From Silurus meridionalis (taxonomy: Eukaryota > Chordata > Actinopteri > Siluriformes > Siluridae): a stretch of 64,000 bases of DNA. Position numbers and translations under genes: made by a program. This document shows, in pieces, positions 23,594-34,757 of this stretch (position 1 is its first letter; each line of letters begins with the position of its first letter). The notes under the pieces are model-generated. The model had not been told where the DNA came from. It searched no databases and saw nothing but the letters and a program-made list of their open reading frames with translations. The DNA lies in NCBI RefSeq assembly GCF_014805685.1, contig NC_060900.1:6245101-6309100 (forward strand), in the 5' to 3' direction.

Positions 23594-24006
23594 CAGTACA
23601 GACCAAAAGTTTGGACACCTTCTCATTCAAAGAGTTTTCTTTATTTTCATGACTATGAAAATTGTAGAAGTCACACTGAAGGCATCAAAACTATGAATTA
23701 ACACGTGTGGAATTATATACATAACAAAAGTTAACTGAAAATATGTCATATTGTAGGTTCTTCAAAGTAGGCATCAAGAGAATGCCAAGAGTGTGCAAAG
23801 CAGTAATCTAAGCAAAAGGTGGCTACTTTGAAGAACCTACAATATGACATATTTTCAGTTGTTTTACACTTTTTTGTTATGTATATAATTCCACATGTTA
23901 ATTCATAGTTTTGATGCCTTCAGTGTGACTCTACAATTTTCATAGTCATGAAAATAAAGAAAACTCTTTGAATGAGAAGGTGTGTCCAAACTTTTGGTCT
24001 GTACTA
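23594..24006. mobile_element. Foldback, internally deleted Tc1/mariner-like element
   Basis: The outer ends read CAGTACAGACCAAAAGTTTG on the left and its near complement on the right, with TA on both sides. The left arm (to about 23770) and right arm (from about 23821) are long inverted repeats. They share words such as CTTTATTTTCATGACTATG and GGTTCTTCAAAGTAG. The roughly 50-bp centre (GCATCAAGAGAATGCC onward) matches, as I recall the family, the region just after the transposase gene, so the whole gene has been lost by internal deletion. Only a partner transposase could mobilise it. Confidence 0.85.
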
Positions 24007-24020
24007 TATATATATATATA

Positions 24021-24221
24021 TAGTGAGGAAAATAAGTATTTGAACACCCTGCTAGTTTGCAAGTTCTCCCACTTAGAAATCATGGAGGGGTCTGAAATTG
24101 TCATCGTAGGTGCATGTCCACTGTGAGAGACATAATCTAAAAAAAATCCAGAAATCACAATTGATGATTTTTAAACTATTTATTTGTATGATACAGCTGC
24201 AAATAAGTATTTGAACACCTG
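24021..24221 (+). repeat. Left terminal inverted repeat of the Tc1-like element
   Basis: About 200 bp and complementary to 25418-25622. The outer direct repeat is at 24030-24048 and the inner one at 24201-24219. In this family such repeats are where the transposase binds, which is knowledge of the family rather than something seen here. Confidence 0.92.
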
Positions 24222-24384
24222 TCTATCAGCTAGAATTCTGACCCTCAAAGACCTGTTAGTCTGCCTTTAAAATGTCCACCTCCACTACATTTATTATCCT
24301 AAATTAGATGCACCTGTTTGAGGTCTTTAGCTGCATAAAGACACCTGTCCACCCCATACAATCAGTAAGAATCCAACTACTAAC

Positions 24385-25405
24385 ATGGCCAAGACCAAAG
24401 AGCTGTCCAAAGACACTAGAGACAAAATTGTACACCTCCAAAAGGCTGGAAAGGGCTACGGGGAAATTGCCAAGCAGCTTGGTGAAAAAAGGTCCACTGT
24501 TGGAGCGAACATTAACAAATGGAAGAAGCTAAACATGACTGTCAATCTCCCTCGGACTGGGGCTCCATGCAAGATCTCACCTCGTAGGGTCTTAATGATC
24601 CTAAGGAAGGTGAGAAATCAGCCCAGAAATACATGGGAGGAGCTGGTCAATGACCTGAAAAGAGCTGGGACCACCGTTTCCAAGGTTACTGTTGGTAATA
24701 CACTTAGACGTCATAGTTTAAAATCATTCATGGCATGGAAGGTTCCCCTGCTTAAACCAGCACATGTCCAGGCACGTCTTAAGTTTGCCAATGACCATTT
24801 GGATGATCCAGAGGAGTCATGGGAGAAAGTCATGTGGTCAGATGAGACCAAAATAGAACTTTTGGGTCATAATTCCACTAAACGTGTTTGGAGGAAGAAG
24901 AATAAAGAGTACCATCCCAAGAACACCATCCCTACTGTGAAGCATGGGGGTGGTAGCATCATGCTTTGGGGGTGTTTTTCTGCCCATGGGACAGGGCGAC
25001 TGCACTGTATTAAGGAGAGGATGACCGGGGCCATGTATTGCGAGATTTTGGGGAACAACCTCCTTCCCTCAGTTAGAGCATTAAAGATGGGTCGAGGCTG
25101 GGTCTTCCAACATGACAATGACCAAGCACACAGCCAGGATAACCAAGGAGTGGCTCTGTAAGAAGCATATCAAGGTTCTGGCATGGCCTAGCCAGTCTCC
25201 AGACCTAAACCCAATAGAGAATCTTTGAAGGGAGCTCAAACTCTGTGTTTCTCAGCGACAGGCCAGAAACCTGACTGATCTAGAGAAGATCTGTGTGAAG
25301 GAGTGGGCCAAAATCCCTCCTGCAGTGTGTGCAAACCTGGTGAAAAACTACAGGAAACGTTTGACTTCTGTAATTGCAAACAAAGGCTACTGTACCAAAT
25401 ATTAA
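24385..25405 (+). pseudogene. Tc1-like transposase, frameshifted and nonsense-mutated
   Basis: This enzyme family cuts and pastes its own element at TA dinucleotides in the nucleus. The frame starts [10 protein letters not shown] and runs 258 codons to 25161. An N-terminal helix-turn-helix region (about residues 10-65, including [13 protein letters not shown]) is intact. The catalytic domain shows the first Asp in [10 protein letters not shown] (residue 153), a [12 protein letters not shown] motif (188-199), and the second Asp in QHDND (residue 244). The frame breaks at about 25121-25128, where two bases seem missing, and continues in the next register. There the [10 protein letters not shown] motif holds the third acidic residue. 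The conserved Trp codon after it is TGA (25226-25228). The natural end would be TAA at 25403-25405, for about 340 residues, the usual family length. Confidence 0.93.
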
Positions 25406-25417
25406 CATTGACTTTCT

Positions 25418-25622
25418 CAGGTGTTCAAATACTTATTTGCAGCTGTATCATATAAATAAATAATTAAAAAATCATATATTGTGATTTCTGGATTTTTTTT
25501 TTTTAGATTATGTCTCTCACAGTGGACATGCACCTACGATGACAATTTCAGACCCCGCCATGATTTCTAAGTGGGAGAACTTGCAAAATAGCAGGGTGTT
25601 CAAATACTTATTTTCCTCACTG
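25418..25622 (-). repeat. Right terminal inverted repeat of the Tc1-like element
   Basis: Complementary to 24021-24221 with small indels. The inner direct repeat is at 25420-25438 and the outer one at 25595-25613. It ends in CACTG followed by TA. Confidence 0.92.
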
Positions 25623-26974
25623 TACATAGAGTCAAATATATGCATAACCTGACCATTAATGTCCCAATCTGCTGATAAATGTATATTTTCATAAAAAGTT
25701 TGACAGGATATTATATTAGCATCTCGACCAAGCATCTAAAGTGGGTAAAAATAGAATATAAAATACAAATTTATTTTAAACTATGATTATTTGTAGGTTA
25801 CACTATGTCCCACCTATGTGCAAAAACATGGAGAATTTTTCCCTAGAAGAAAGAAGGAAAATTCAACAAAAAAATGTGTATGTTGCCCCTGATGTCACAC
25901 AAAGGCCACTTTGAAATTGGTCATCGTGTGAACTACACACGACTGCAACATCTCTCAGCGCACTTGAGGCTAAGTCATGGTCATAAGCTTTACCCACGCC
26001 TACAGATCCTCTTCTTGGCTTCCTGTGAAAGTATGATCTCCTGCTCCTCCATGTGTTTTCCCCATTAGCCTTTATGCTAGGCCAATAATGCTGTAGCGCT
26101 TATTTAGCAGCCGTGACACTCGGCATCCCGCTCTGCCCACACCTCTGTGTGCTGGGAGAGGCAGTAAAGCCACAGCGCGGCCAGGAAAGCATGCACACTG
26201 CTCACCAAAAACGGACACTTAGCCATGACCGTGGCTCGGGTTACTTCTGCCACCATGTCATTCAATACTGCAACTGTAATTTGTACATAAAGTGTGTGAA
26301 ATCACAGATGCTTGTGCCACACCGGGGTCGTAAAGTTAATATATTCAGCGATTTTTTTTTTCTGCTCCAATTCTGTTCTCTGTGGCAGGCAAAACTGAGA
26401 TTGTTAAAAAGAACTGTTAAATATATATATTCATATTGCATAATTTAGACATGAAATTCAGAGTAAAATTATAATCCAGCATTGGGTCTCTGTTGCTTGT
26501 TGACATTTAATAATGATAACTGTTAATTCCCTTTCATGCTGAAAAGGTAAAAAACATTTATAGTAAAATTGTTTTTGCTGAAATATATAATGGGAAAAAA
26601 TGGAAGTTTGCAAGGGGCCATTTCTGATCTTCTTAATGGATTAGAAATTAAAAAAAAACCTCTTTACAATGATCTGCGGCTTCTTTAAAACTTTGATAAT
26701 TCAAAGATGTCTAAGTGGTATGCAGGTCCACATCTAAAGTTACTAGTCACTATATACATAAAAAGGAAATGATAATATGCATGCTATAGAGACCATTGTT
26801 AACTTTTGTAAATTTCCATTCAGATGACAAAACCAAGTTGTAAAACAAACACACACACATACACACACACACACACTCACACATACACACACACACGTTC
26901 GTGTTTCCAAATGCCCAGTTCGGGATTTTCCGGGTCTGTTGTGCCTTCGCATGTTTCAGTAACTCCTACCACAG
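25623..26974. other. Unique sequence, no gene seen
   Basis: Mixed-composition sequence. The part at 26060-26260 is GC-richer but lacks a supported frame. An imperfect CA tract lies at about 26847-26896. Confidence 0.35.
26847..26896. repeat. Imperfect (CA)n microsatellite
   Basis: CA tract interrupted by CATA and CTCA units. Confidence 0.95.
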
Positions 26975-27240
26975 CTCCTACCAACTAACATTAAAACTCG
27001 TCACTTGTAAACCGAGCTGCTAAGTTTAATTGATCTAAAAGAATTTAATGTGGCGTAGTGAATTGGAGCCGACAGCGCAGATTTATCTGGTGGGCTCTGC
27101 AAGAACATAATATTGTGGACGCTTAAGGCCGGTGGGAATATTTAATTGTGGCCACAAAAATGATTTACTCCACATTGACTTAAATTACAATGTGGGTGCC
27201 TGGCTTGAATTGGGCTTTTTAATTTCATTCATAAAAAATA
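26975..27240. promoter_or_regulatory. Candidate conserved noncoding/regulatory segment
   Basis: Repeat-free stretch with TTTAATTGAT (27025-27034) and TTTAATTG (27141-27148) homeodomain-type words, a CACTTG E-box-like word, and the balanced composition typical of vertebrate conserved noncoding elements. No reading frame is supported. The regulatory call is inference from sequence style. Confidence 0.25.
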
Positions 27241-30200
27241 GAAATTAGTAGGAGAAAAAGAACATAACAGGTATTTCATTCATTTAGCTTTATCTGCAGG
27301 AATTACGTATTGAACAGACACAATGCAAATGATTTTAATGGTCTGCACAAACCTTTTCACATTGTCTGCGTACCTTGCTGTTAAATGTAATACGTTAAAT
27401 ATCCACGTGTTTGTTTTGAGCAACAAAATAGTAAAAAACATGAAAAAAAAAAAGTTAATTTCTCAATGTGAAATGTAAATTTGATAGAAATCATGATCTC
27501 AAAGATCATGCTCTAAAAAGAATGCAAAGGAAAGAAAATGAGACAGGAAGAAGTTGAATTGCCACCATGAAAGTGGACACCCTGTAGAAACATACTGATG
27601 TTTTATGGAGCCGAAAGTTGCTTTGAGGCCAGATTAACGTCTAACCCAAACCTCTGTGATCTCTTACCTCATCCTCAACTTTAACTGCCATGCCCCAAGG
27701 ATACACTTGCTCTTTGAATAACTTATGCTTGCACTGAATAAATGCAGTTTCCCCTCCACCCCACCTGCACCATTAACAACCCTGTCTCTGATTCTTATGC
27801 AGGAATGCAACCACAAATTTGCCTCTGATAAAGATAAAGTATACTGAAGGACACCTATAGACAAATTGAAAATAATCTGCGATTGTTTTGTCTGGGAAAA
27901 GTATCCGCTGCCTACGACAGATCAATAACACTCAGTTTTTTTCAAGACCGCAGCTCTAAAAATGCCTGCACAGTGGTGACTCACTTTGGCAGCGTATCAT
28001 GAGTTCTGTACTTCTGCGCTGATCCAGCTGCCTGTTGCATTATGCTAACACCGGTACTGTGGCTTCTCTTAAAAGTGCAAACTTGGACGTTGGGTGAATA
28101 AGCCGATCGTAGATCAGCAGAAAAAGAAAACCGAGCTCTGGCAGCTGACACAGACAGCAGGACAAAACCATGACAAATTGCAAGAGTAAAGCCACAGTAA
28201 ACTAACATTGTGAAGAGATGACTACCCACACTCCACAAAACCCTATACATGTACTGATGATGGCCATACGCCTCTCTTAAATGCTAGGTAATGTAATGTG
28301 CTTTTTAAATAAATACTCTATTTTAAACAAATTTAGTGCACAGACTTTAAGACAGGGTGCATTATGAATTATGTTACCAAGGTAACCATCTTAGATCTCG
28401 ATCGCTCCACAATGCCTGAAATCTCCAGCCGTTTGTTTTTTTTTTTTCTTTCTCTCATTCTCTCTCTTTCAGGGCAGCTTGAGGCAGCACTCAATTGGCT
28501 TTCTGCCTATCCAAGCTGAACAACAGCAAGATGTGCAATTAAATTAAGACCCCTCGGTCAGTACACCAAAGAGGAGGAAATGCATTTCAGGAGTCTTGGG
28601 ATGGCTGACTTACTGGAATGCATCAGATACTGGCTGCTGCCCAAAGTCTTGAAGCACTTCTCTGATTAGAGATGCACTGCGCAGTGACCCCCAGAGAACA
28701 GATGAACAAAGCATCATTAAAAGGTGATGGATCAACCATTCAGCCGAGGGAGACCATTGTCCTTGGAGCCGGGGTGAGACCTTTGGTGTTTGTCATTTTA
28801 TTGACTCTGTTTTGGCATTCCACGTGTCTCTTTACATACCATTGAACCTGATCACTTACTGGAAAGATAAATGGCCAACCTGAAAAGCAAGCAGGAGGCC
28901 AATATGGACCAGACAGCAACACTCGTTTATGCTAATCAAATACTCTTGAGGGAGGGGAAAAAAAAAACAACTCTGGGATTCATTTACATCCTTGCTTTGT
29001 TCTAAGGTAGCTAGCAATGAAAATCGTGGGCATCGAAGGGAGACCTGTCCGACCTATCCCTGTGCGTATGTTCGGAGCTGGTTTGGAGGTGGAAAAGTTT
29101 GCAGAGGTTGAGCTGTAGGGCCAATTGCTCCAGCACACTTAGGGCACTCTGCAGATGCCAGCTGAGAGTACAGTGGCACACCTTCCTTGCTTAAATCACA
29201 ACCACATGGTGCCAGCAGACCACAGAGTGGCCCGCTGCCCCCACCGATGCACACACTCACAGGCCATGCATGTTCCACTGGTAATCACCAATTATTCAAG
29301 CAAAGAGCTCTTTGTGTGCAGTGCCTGTACACGCTGCAACAGCAGTGCCTGCTCCCTCATAATGATCAAGCTTAAGCAGACCATTTACAATCGAGCAGAG
29401 TCCCTGCCAATGAGCAGAGTTAACCGCAAGGCAGGTTCAAGGTCTGGAGTTCCCTTTGCCTGCCTTTGCTTTGTAAATTGCATATTACCCAAAGTAAAGA
29501 AACTGCCTGTCAGCTTGGAGAGGGGGATTTAACTGAATTTGTACTTGGCAGATTGAGGAAAGTGTTACACCTGGTGAGAGCAATGCAATTCCTAGGTTTG
29601 ACAACTTAGATGAGTAACGGATATGTAAGGGTAAGAGATCGTGCTTCTGACACCTTGTAGTGTTATCTGACCACTATTACTTTCTGATTAAACTGGCAAC
29701 ATGTCAAACACTGGCCGTTTGAATACAGTTCATGAGAAATGACAATTGCCATTTGTATTGACAACGAAAGAAAATAATCAAACATTTGCATGCAGGTTTC
29801 TTTGCGATTCTTTATTCGAAATCTTCGAATGCAAAAACAAGCCCAGTCCCAACTATAAAATTCAATTCATTATTCAATTAAAAACCAAATTCATTGGAAA
29901 TCAGCACTCAGTTTTTATTTGATCTGTTTTATTACATTTATCGGAACATCAGTCAAATGCCAGGTTTAGAAACACATTGACTTTGGTTCCCAGTCCCACT
30001 CAGCCAGAGTAGAGTCTTATTATTAACTAGCTCCATCTAGTGTAACTAAGTGTCTTTCCATTTGGCGACAATACTGCACAGATAAGAGCAACTCAAAACT
30101 TGTGGTCTGTGTATGCTAAATGAATTTTTATGTAAACCTTAGTCACATTACGGAAAAAAAATACCATGTAATAATAACAAGAATAAAAAGTTCATACTAA

Positions 30201-31434
30201 TAGTACTCATAGTAAACCTAGAGAGAGTGAAAAAACAGGCCTACTGAAGCCTTGTTTTGATGGTGTTAAGGGCAATGACTTTAATTATGGAAACAACAGT
30301 CTGAGCAATGGTTTCTAGACAGCAATCTACCTCGCTTGAGTTGAGGGACTAAAAACAAGGACGTCATCCTTTTATTCAAGGTCTTATGTGTGTTACAACT
30401 GTGTTATAAGCACACTAATTTCATGTAGGTTCTTTTTAAATGGTTAAACCTTCTGCACCTTGGAGATCTTTTTTACAAACAGGAATTATGCCCATGTATT
30501 TCTCCTCATGGGCTGCCTCCCCTAGTGCCACAGGGCCCATTAAAATACAGATTCCTCAGTGTGTTCATCATCTTTCCACCGCCAAGATACACAAAAAAAA
30601 AAAACGTTCAGTGCGTCAAGCACTGTCCCCCAGGCAAACTGGCCTTCTATTGATGTCTCACACAAACCGAAGTGAAATATGTCTCATGCCTAATAAAAAA
30701 AAGCTTATGCTTAACTAGGTTCAAGGTAGATGGCAGAGACAAATTAGCCTCGGGGTCAATATAAAGGGAGTATGCAAATATGGAGATGATATTCACGACA
30801 CAGAAAGCTACCCTCACATGCATGGAGTTAGATTTCAAAATGCACTTTATATTTAAGTCAAAATGGAAAGAATTGTTTCATATATGGGTTTTGTTAGAAT
30901 GCACCCATCTGTGCACCTTTAGTAGAAATGTATGTGCATCAGAATGAATCATTTATGAATTTTCATTTAAAGTTTTTTTTTTTTATCTTAAATGTTATGG
31001 GAAGATTAAAAACTTCATAAGTCAACAAATGACCAAAAGACACACACCATTCGATTAGAGGGACAAAAAAAGTTGTGTAATGTTTGTTCACACTTAACTC
31101 AGACAACACTTGAACTCTACATATTCTAATATCATACCAGATGTCAAACATAAAACTCTGATCAATTATTAAGACTTTTATTAGCTTTATCTTATAAAAG
31201 ACAGGCAGGACTCTCAATTTTTTCATTTCTTTTGAACATTGTTGTTCCATTATTTTCTTGTTAAATATTAACTACAGCTTTGTTTAGGCCACCCTTACTC
31301 TTCACTGCACTCCTGCTTATAGATTCAAATGCTGGCCCATCAGGATTTGACCCTGGCTGTTTTGACAGGGTTCAGGCGAGAAAAAAATGTTTTGGGGAAA
31401 ATCTGCTGAGTACAATTTTCTCTTACACTCAGCT

Positions 31435-31439
<5 letters not shown>
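27241..31439. other. Unique sequence with acceptor-like site and possible regulatory pieces
   Basis: No gene can be supported. A pyrimidine tract ending TTTCAG at 28472 is a good splice-acceptor look-alike, followed by repeat-free sequence to about 28740. The part at 29000-29540 is also repeat-free and balanced, and its 125-residue frame (29155-29532) is Cys/Ser-rich but unlike any family I know. From 29750 the sequence becomes AT-rich and featureless. Confidence 0.25.
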
Positions 31440-31482
<43 letters not shown>

Positions 31483-31484
31483 CT
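31440..31484. repeat. (CT)n microsatellite
   Basis: CT tract of about 45 bp. It encodes the Ser-Leu run in a plus-strand frame. Confidence 0.97.
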
Positions 31485-31622
31485 ATCCATTTATACACGG
31501 TTGCTGGGCCTGCAGTTTGGAGGGCAGGTCCAGATTGCTGAGTTCGGGTTTTACTGGCTCTGCTGATGGAATCGGAAGTGCCCCATCATTAGAAGCTCCT
31601 CGATTACCCCGCTTCACAGTCT

Positions 31623-31664
31623 CACACACACACACAGACAAACACACACACACACACACACACA
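31623..31664. repeat. (CA)n microsatellite
   Basis: CA tract of about 42 bp with one CAGACAAACA interruption near its start. Confidence 0.96.
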
Positions 31665-31894
31665 TTCCCAAATACAGTACATGGATACATGTGCACACTT
31701 TAGATTACCTCTAGGGTATGAGTGAGTTGAATGAAAACTGTTTATTTGTGCAACATTAATGTTTGAGCACAGTGATTTAATTAAGTAAAGATTGAACATC
31801 TGTACAATACAAAATTACTAGTATATAAAAACATCAATACCAAAGCTTGGGTTACTTATATACTGATGCTATTTATAACATTCACTTGCAAGGG

Positions 31895-31917
31895 TTTTTT
31901 TTTTTTTTTTTTTTTTA
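31895..31917. repeat. Poly(T) tract
   Basis: Over 20 consecutive T, followed shortly by a second T-rich run. Confidence 0.95.
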
Positions 31918-32956
31918 GAAACTGTAATTTTTCTTTTTTTTTTCTAGTGTCCTTCCCTTTAGCCTGTAGTGTATAGTCCTATAATGTGCTGGCAAAACAC
32001 GTAGCTTTTGGTGGACTGCGGCTACGGTGTTTGTCCTTTGTATATTTGTCGCTGTGTTTATGTTAAACAGCCATGATTTATATAATATGATACTGCCACA
32101 ATGACTGGAGTTCACTGTCATATGCATCTATGCACACAAAATCCAAAGGCAAAACTGGAATAAGTACACTCCAAACAGGCCCAGGGTTAATTTTTTTTAA
32201 ATGAAGAGACTGAATAAAGTGTCCTTATTAAGATACAGTTGGCAATAGTGCTTAGCTGGCTATGATTCAATCTAAACAGTAAATACAAGAGAGGTTTGCA
32301 TTTAGACCTCTCAGAAAATCAGTGTGACAGGGTAGAAAAAAAAAGAAATCAAAATCAAATCAAAAATATTAATTCTATTTACTGGATGAATGTGTTTTTG
32401 GCCTTGGATGAAGCTTCATAGTGATTTGATATATAACTTTGAGTCACGCAATCCCAGGAAATAGGCAAATATATCAAACACGAAAACTAGATCACATCTG
32501 AGATATCGGTGCAGAGAAGCAGTTTGAACAAAAATAAAAATTGTTAATCATTGATCTGGTGTAGACCTCAACTGTCTTCATTGGTTTCTCGTCAGTATCA
32601 GCTGAAAGGATGAAGCAAGCTATTATTAGCAAGCAAAAAATGGACTAGATGGTTGTAAAACCAGCAGTGATCACCCAGTGGAGAGGCCATAATCTCCACA
32701 TGGACAGGGCAATGTAAAAAGGTTATAAAAATTAAGACGCACTGGAACCTCATGAGATCCTTACCAGATACTTCTCAACCCTGTAGCTCTCTATAGCAGG
32801 CCTTGAATGCGATTTTCAAGCACTGTTGCAGAGCTGCACTGTTTTTTTATCAGGACTGATCTGACTCTAATTCCTAACAAACAACAATTTATTAAGGGAA
32901 GAGTTACCCTCAAGGCAAGGAGATGTGTGTCAGTGTGAAACAGGGAGAGAGAGATA

Positions 32957-32958
<2 letters not shown>

Positions 32959-33001
<43 letters not shown>
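32959..33001. repeat. (GA)n microsatellite
   Basis: Uninterrupted GA tract of about 43 bp, giving an Arg-Glu run in one frame. Confidence 0.97.
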
Positions 33002-33005
<4 letters not shown>

Positions 33006-33180
33006 CAGGAGCTATATAGTGGGATATAAAATGAGATGGAAAGAAAGGAACAGAATGACAATGAAATTGAATAAAAAGAAAATCAATGGCCTAAAAAGAG
33101 TATAACAGTGCAGGAGAAAGCAAATAAGAAAATCTGTGGGGAAAGAGAGCGAGAAAAGAGTGACAGAATAGGAATGCTCA

Positions 33181-33740
33181 TCATTAGCACATTAGGAGCT
33201 AATAAAGGTGACAAGACGGCGCCAGGCAAAAATAATCATCATCATCATTTATGGGGAAAGATCAATCCTTAGAACAGCGCGAGTGGGGAAATTGAAGCTA
33301 TAGATCACTGTGCCCTTTATCGAGAGGAAGGGAAATGCGGGGATAATTTGCGTGAAAAGCCGAAGCGCTGACAGTGCTATAGCTGTCCAAACGGAGATGA
33401 GAAGGAGGGCTCTCGGGCTCCTCGCGCCGCCACAACTCCACTGGCAGCAACAAACAGAAATCAGCACGCTAGGCGCGCTGCTGATAGCCATCATCCATTC
33501 TGCGCAAATTGAACTGTCACCTCCAGTGTCACTTCTTTTTTTTTTCCCCACCGAGCAGATGAAAAAGACATGTGTGCGCTAGGAACGTTCCGCGACATTA
33601 ATTCCCGGCGGGAAGAAAGGCGTCACGCACATCAAACAGATAAACACTGGGCGCATGGCGGAAATGGCGCTCTTGGCCCTGCTTTGCCTGCCGTGCTGTT
33701 TGTTATGTCACAGCAAGCCCCTTAATTACTTTTTCCCCCT
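33181..33740. promoter_or_regulatory. CpG-dense segment, candidate promoter or enhancer
   Basis: Between 33321 and 33670 I count 26 CpG dinucleotides in 350 bp, far above the surrounding AT-rich DNA. Words include CTCGCGCCGCC, AGGCGCGCTG, TTCCCGGCGGGAA (E2F-like) and GGGCGCATGGCGG. No TATA box or supported downstream open frame is seen. It could be a small CpG island marking a promoter (perhaps of a noncoding RNA) or a CpG-rich enhancer. Confidence 0.35.
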
Positions 33741-34084
33741 TATCCTGTGGTTAACATAGCACTGTCTGTCACAGATAGACTCTGGTGGTAATTGTTTTCT
33801 TAAAAAAGAAAGTGCCTACAGTCTATGTTCATCTTCTGCAGGGATACAAAGTTCCAACAACTTTAACCAAAAAAATGAAATATTTTTTTTTTTATAAACA
33901 CGAGTGTTCAAAATAAGAGGCCCAAACTGTTCATCTTAACAGGACAGAGTGTCTACAAGCAATATAGGTTGCTTAGAGGTTAAAGTTTAAATAAAATTTC
34001 AAATGTACCCACGATATGCCCTTCAACAATCACAGGTGCTATCAGTAGCAGCAAGAGTGATAAGAATCACCTGGTTACCTTGTT
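33741..34084. other. Unique sequence, no gene seen
   Basis: AT-rich connecting sequence between the CpG-dense block and a hAT-like fragment. Nothing recognised. Confidence 0.35.
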
Positions 34085-34757
34085 TGAATGAAAGAAGTGT
34101 AAAGAGTACTTGGAAGTCATATTTGAGTAAAAGTATAGATACCTTACTGCAAAACTTACTATATAACAATTTACCAATTCCAATATGACTTGAGTCAAAG
34201 TCAGAGTGTCTGATTTGAACAGTATTTAAGTACTAACGCTGCATTAACCAGGGTCAACGCACCAGCTTCTTCATCATGCCAAATATCAAACAAGTCGGTC
34301 AAAAAAAAAAACCTAAGACAAAGTAGTAAAGCAATTTTTAAAAATGGTAGAAAGTAGAAAGTAGAAAAACCATTACTAATCAATGGGAAAATAAAATTGA
34401 GGTAAATCATTTTAGATAAAGAGAAAACCAATTATTCAGAGCTGAATGTGATTCAATGTACCTTATTAAGGGGCAATATTTTTTATTGAACTTCAACAAA
34501 AGCTGGTTCTCTAAGTTCTTCAAACTCTTTTCGAACGTAAATAAGGTCAGCAGTGCTAATAAAGTCACTCACAGGCAGCAGATGCTGGTTGGGGAGTGTT
34601 GAGCCTTAATGACATGTTTAAAAGAGGTGCAAAATGTAATTGGTAAAAATTAGAGACGTTGCTTATATCTTTGATACTCAGTAAGAGTGGAATGTAGCCC
34701 GAAAAATTACTTAATTGAAGTAATGAAGTACATTTGCTCAAATACTTGACACCACTG
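34085..34757. mobile_element. Diverged hAT-like non-autonomous element
   Basis: Subterminal strings such as AGTACTTGGAAGTCATATTT and GAGTAAAAGTATAGATACC on the left, with TGAAGTACATTTGCTCAAAT and TACTTGACACCACTG on the right, resemble teleost hAT-type elements. The right end at 34757 is reasonably clear. The left boundary is approximate and no target duplication could be defined. No transposase remains. Confidence 0.5.

Larger units (their letters stand above)
24021..25622 (+). mobile_element. Tc1-like transposon, 1.6 kb, near full length
   Basis: Bounded by TA on both sides (24019-24020 and 25623-25624), the Tc1/mariner target. Terminal inverted repeats of about 200 bp contain outer and inner direct repeats of AAATAAGTATTTGAACACC, the IR/DR arrangement known from fish Tc1 elements. 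A single transposase gene lies between them but is broken by a frameshift and a stop. The first base is T instead of the C complementary to the final G. The element sits only 14 bp from a foldback element of a different Tc1 family, both within one TA tract. Confidence 0.95.
31485..33180. other. Unique sequence with microsatellites
   Basis: No gene recognised. CA (31623-31664), poly-T (31895-31917) and GA (32959-33001) tracts are listed separately. Confidence 0.35.

Noticed and set aside
23354..23701. Overlapping open frames of alternating Tyr-Ile
   Set aside because: They are translations of TA tracts and transposon termini in several registers.
24867..25118. Minus-strand frame inside the Tc1 element
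   Set aside because: It lies antisense to the transposase and carries no independent signature.
29155..29532. 125-codon Cys/Ser-rich frame
   Set aside because: No recognisable domain, start context or splice signals; the region looks more like noncoding constrained sequence.
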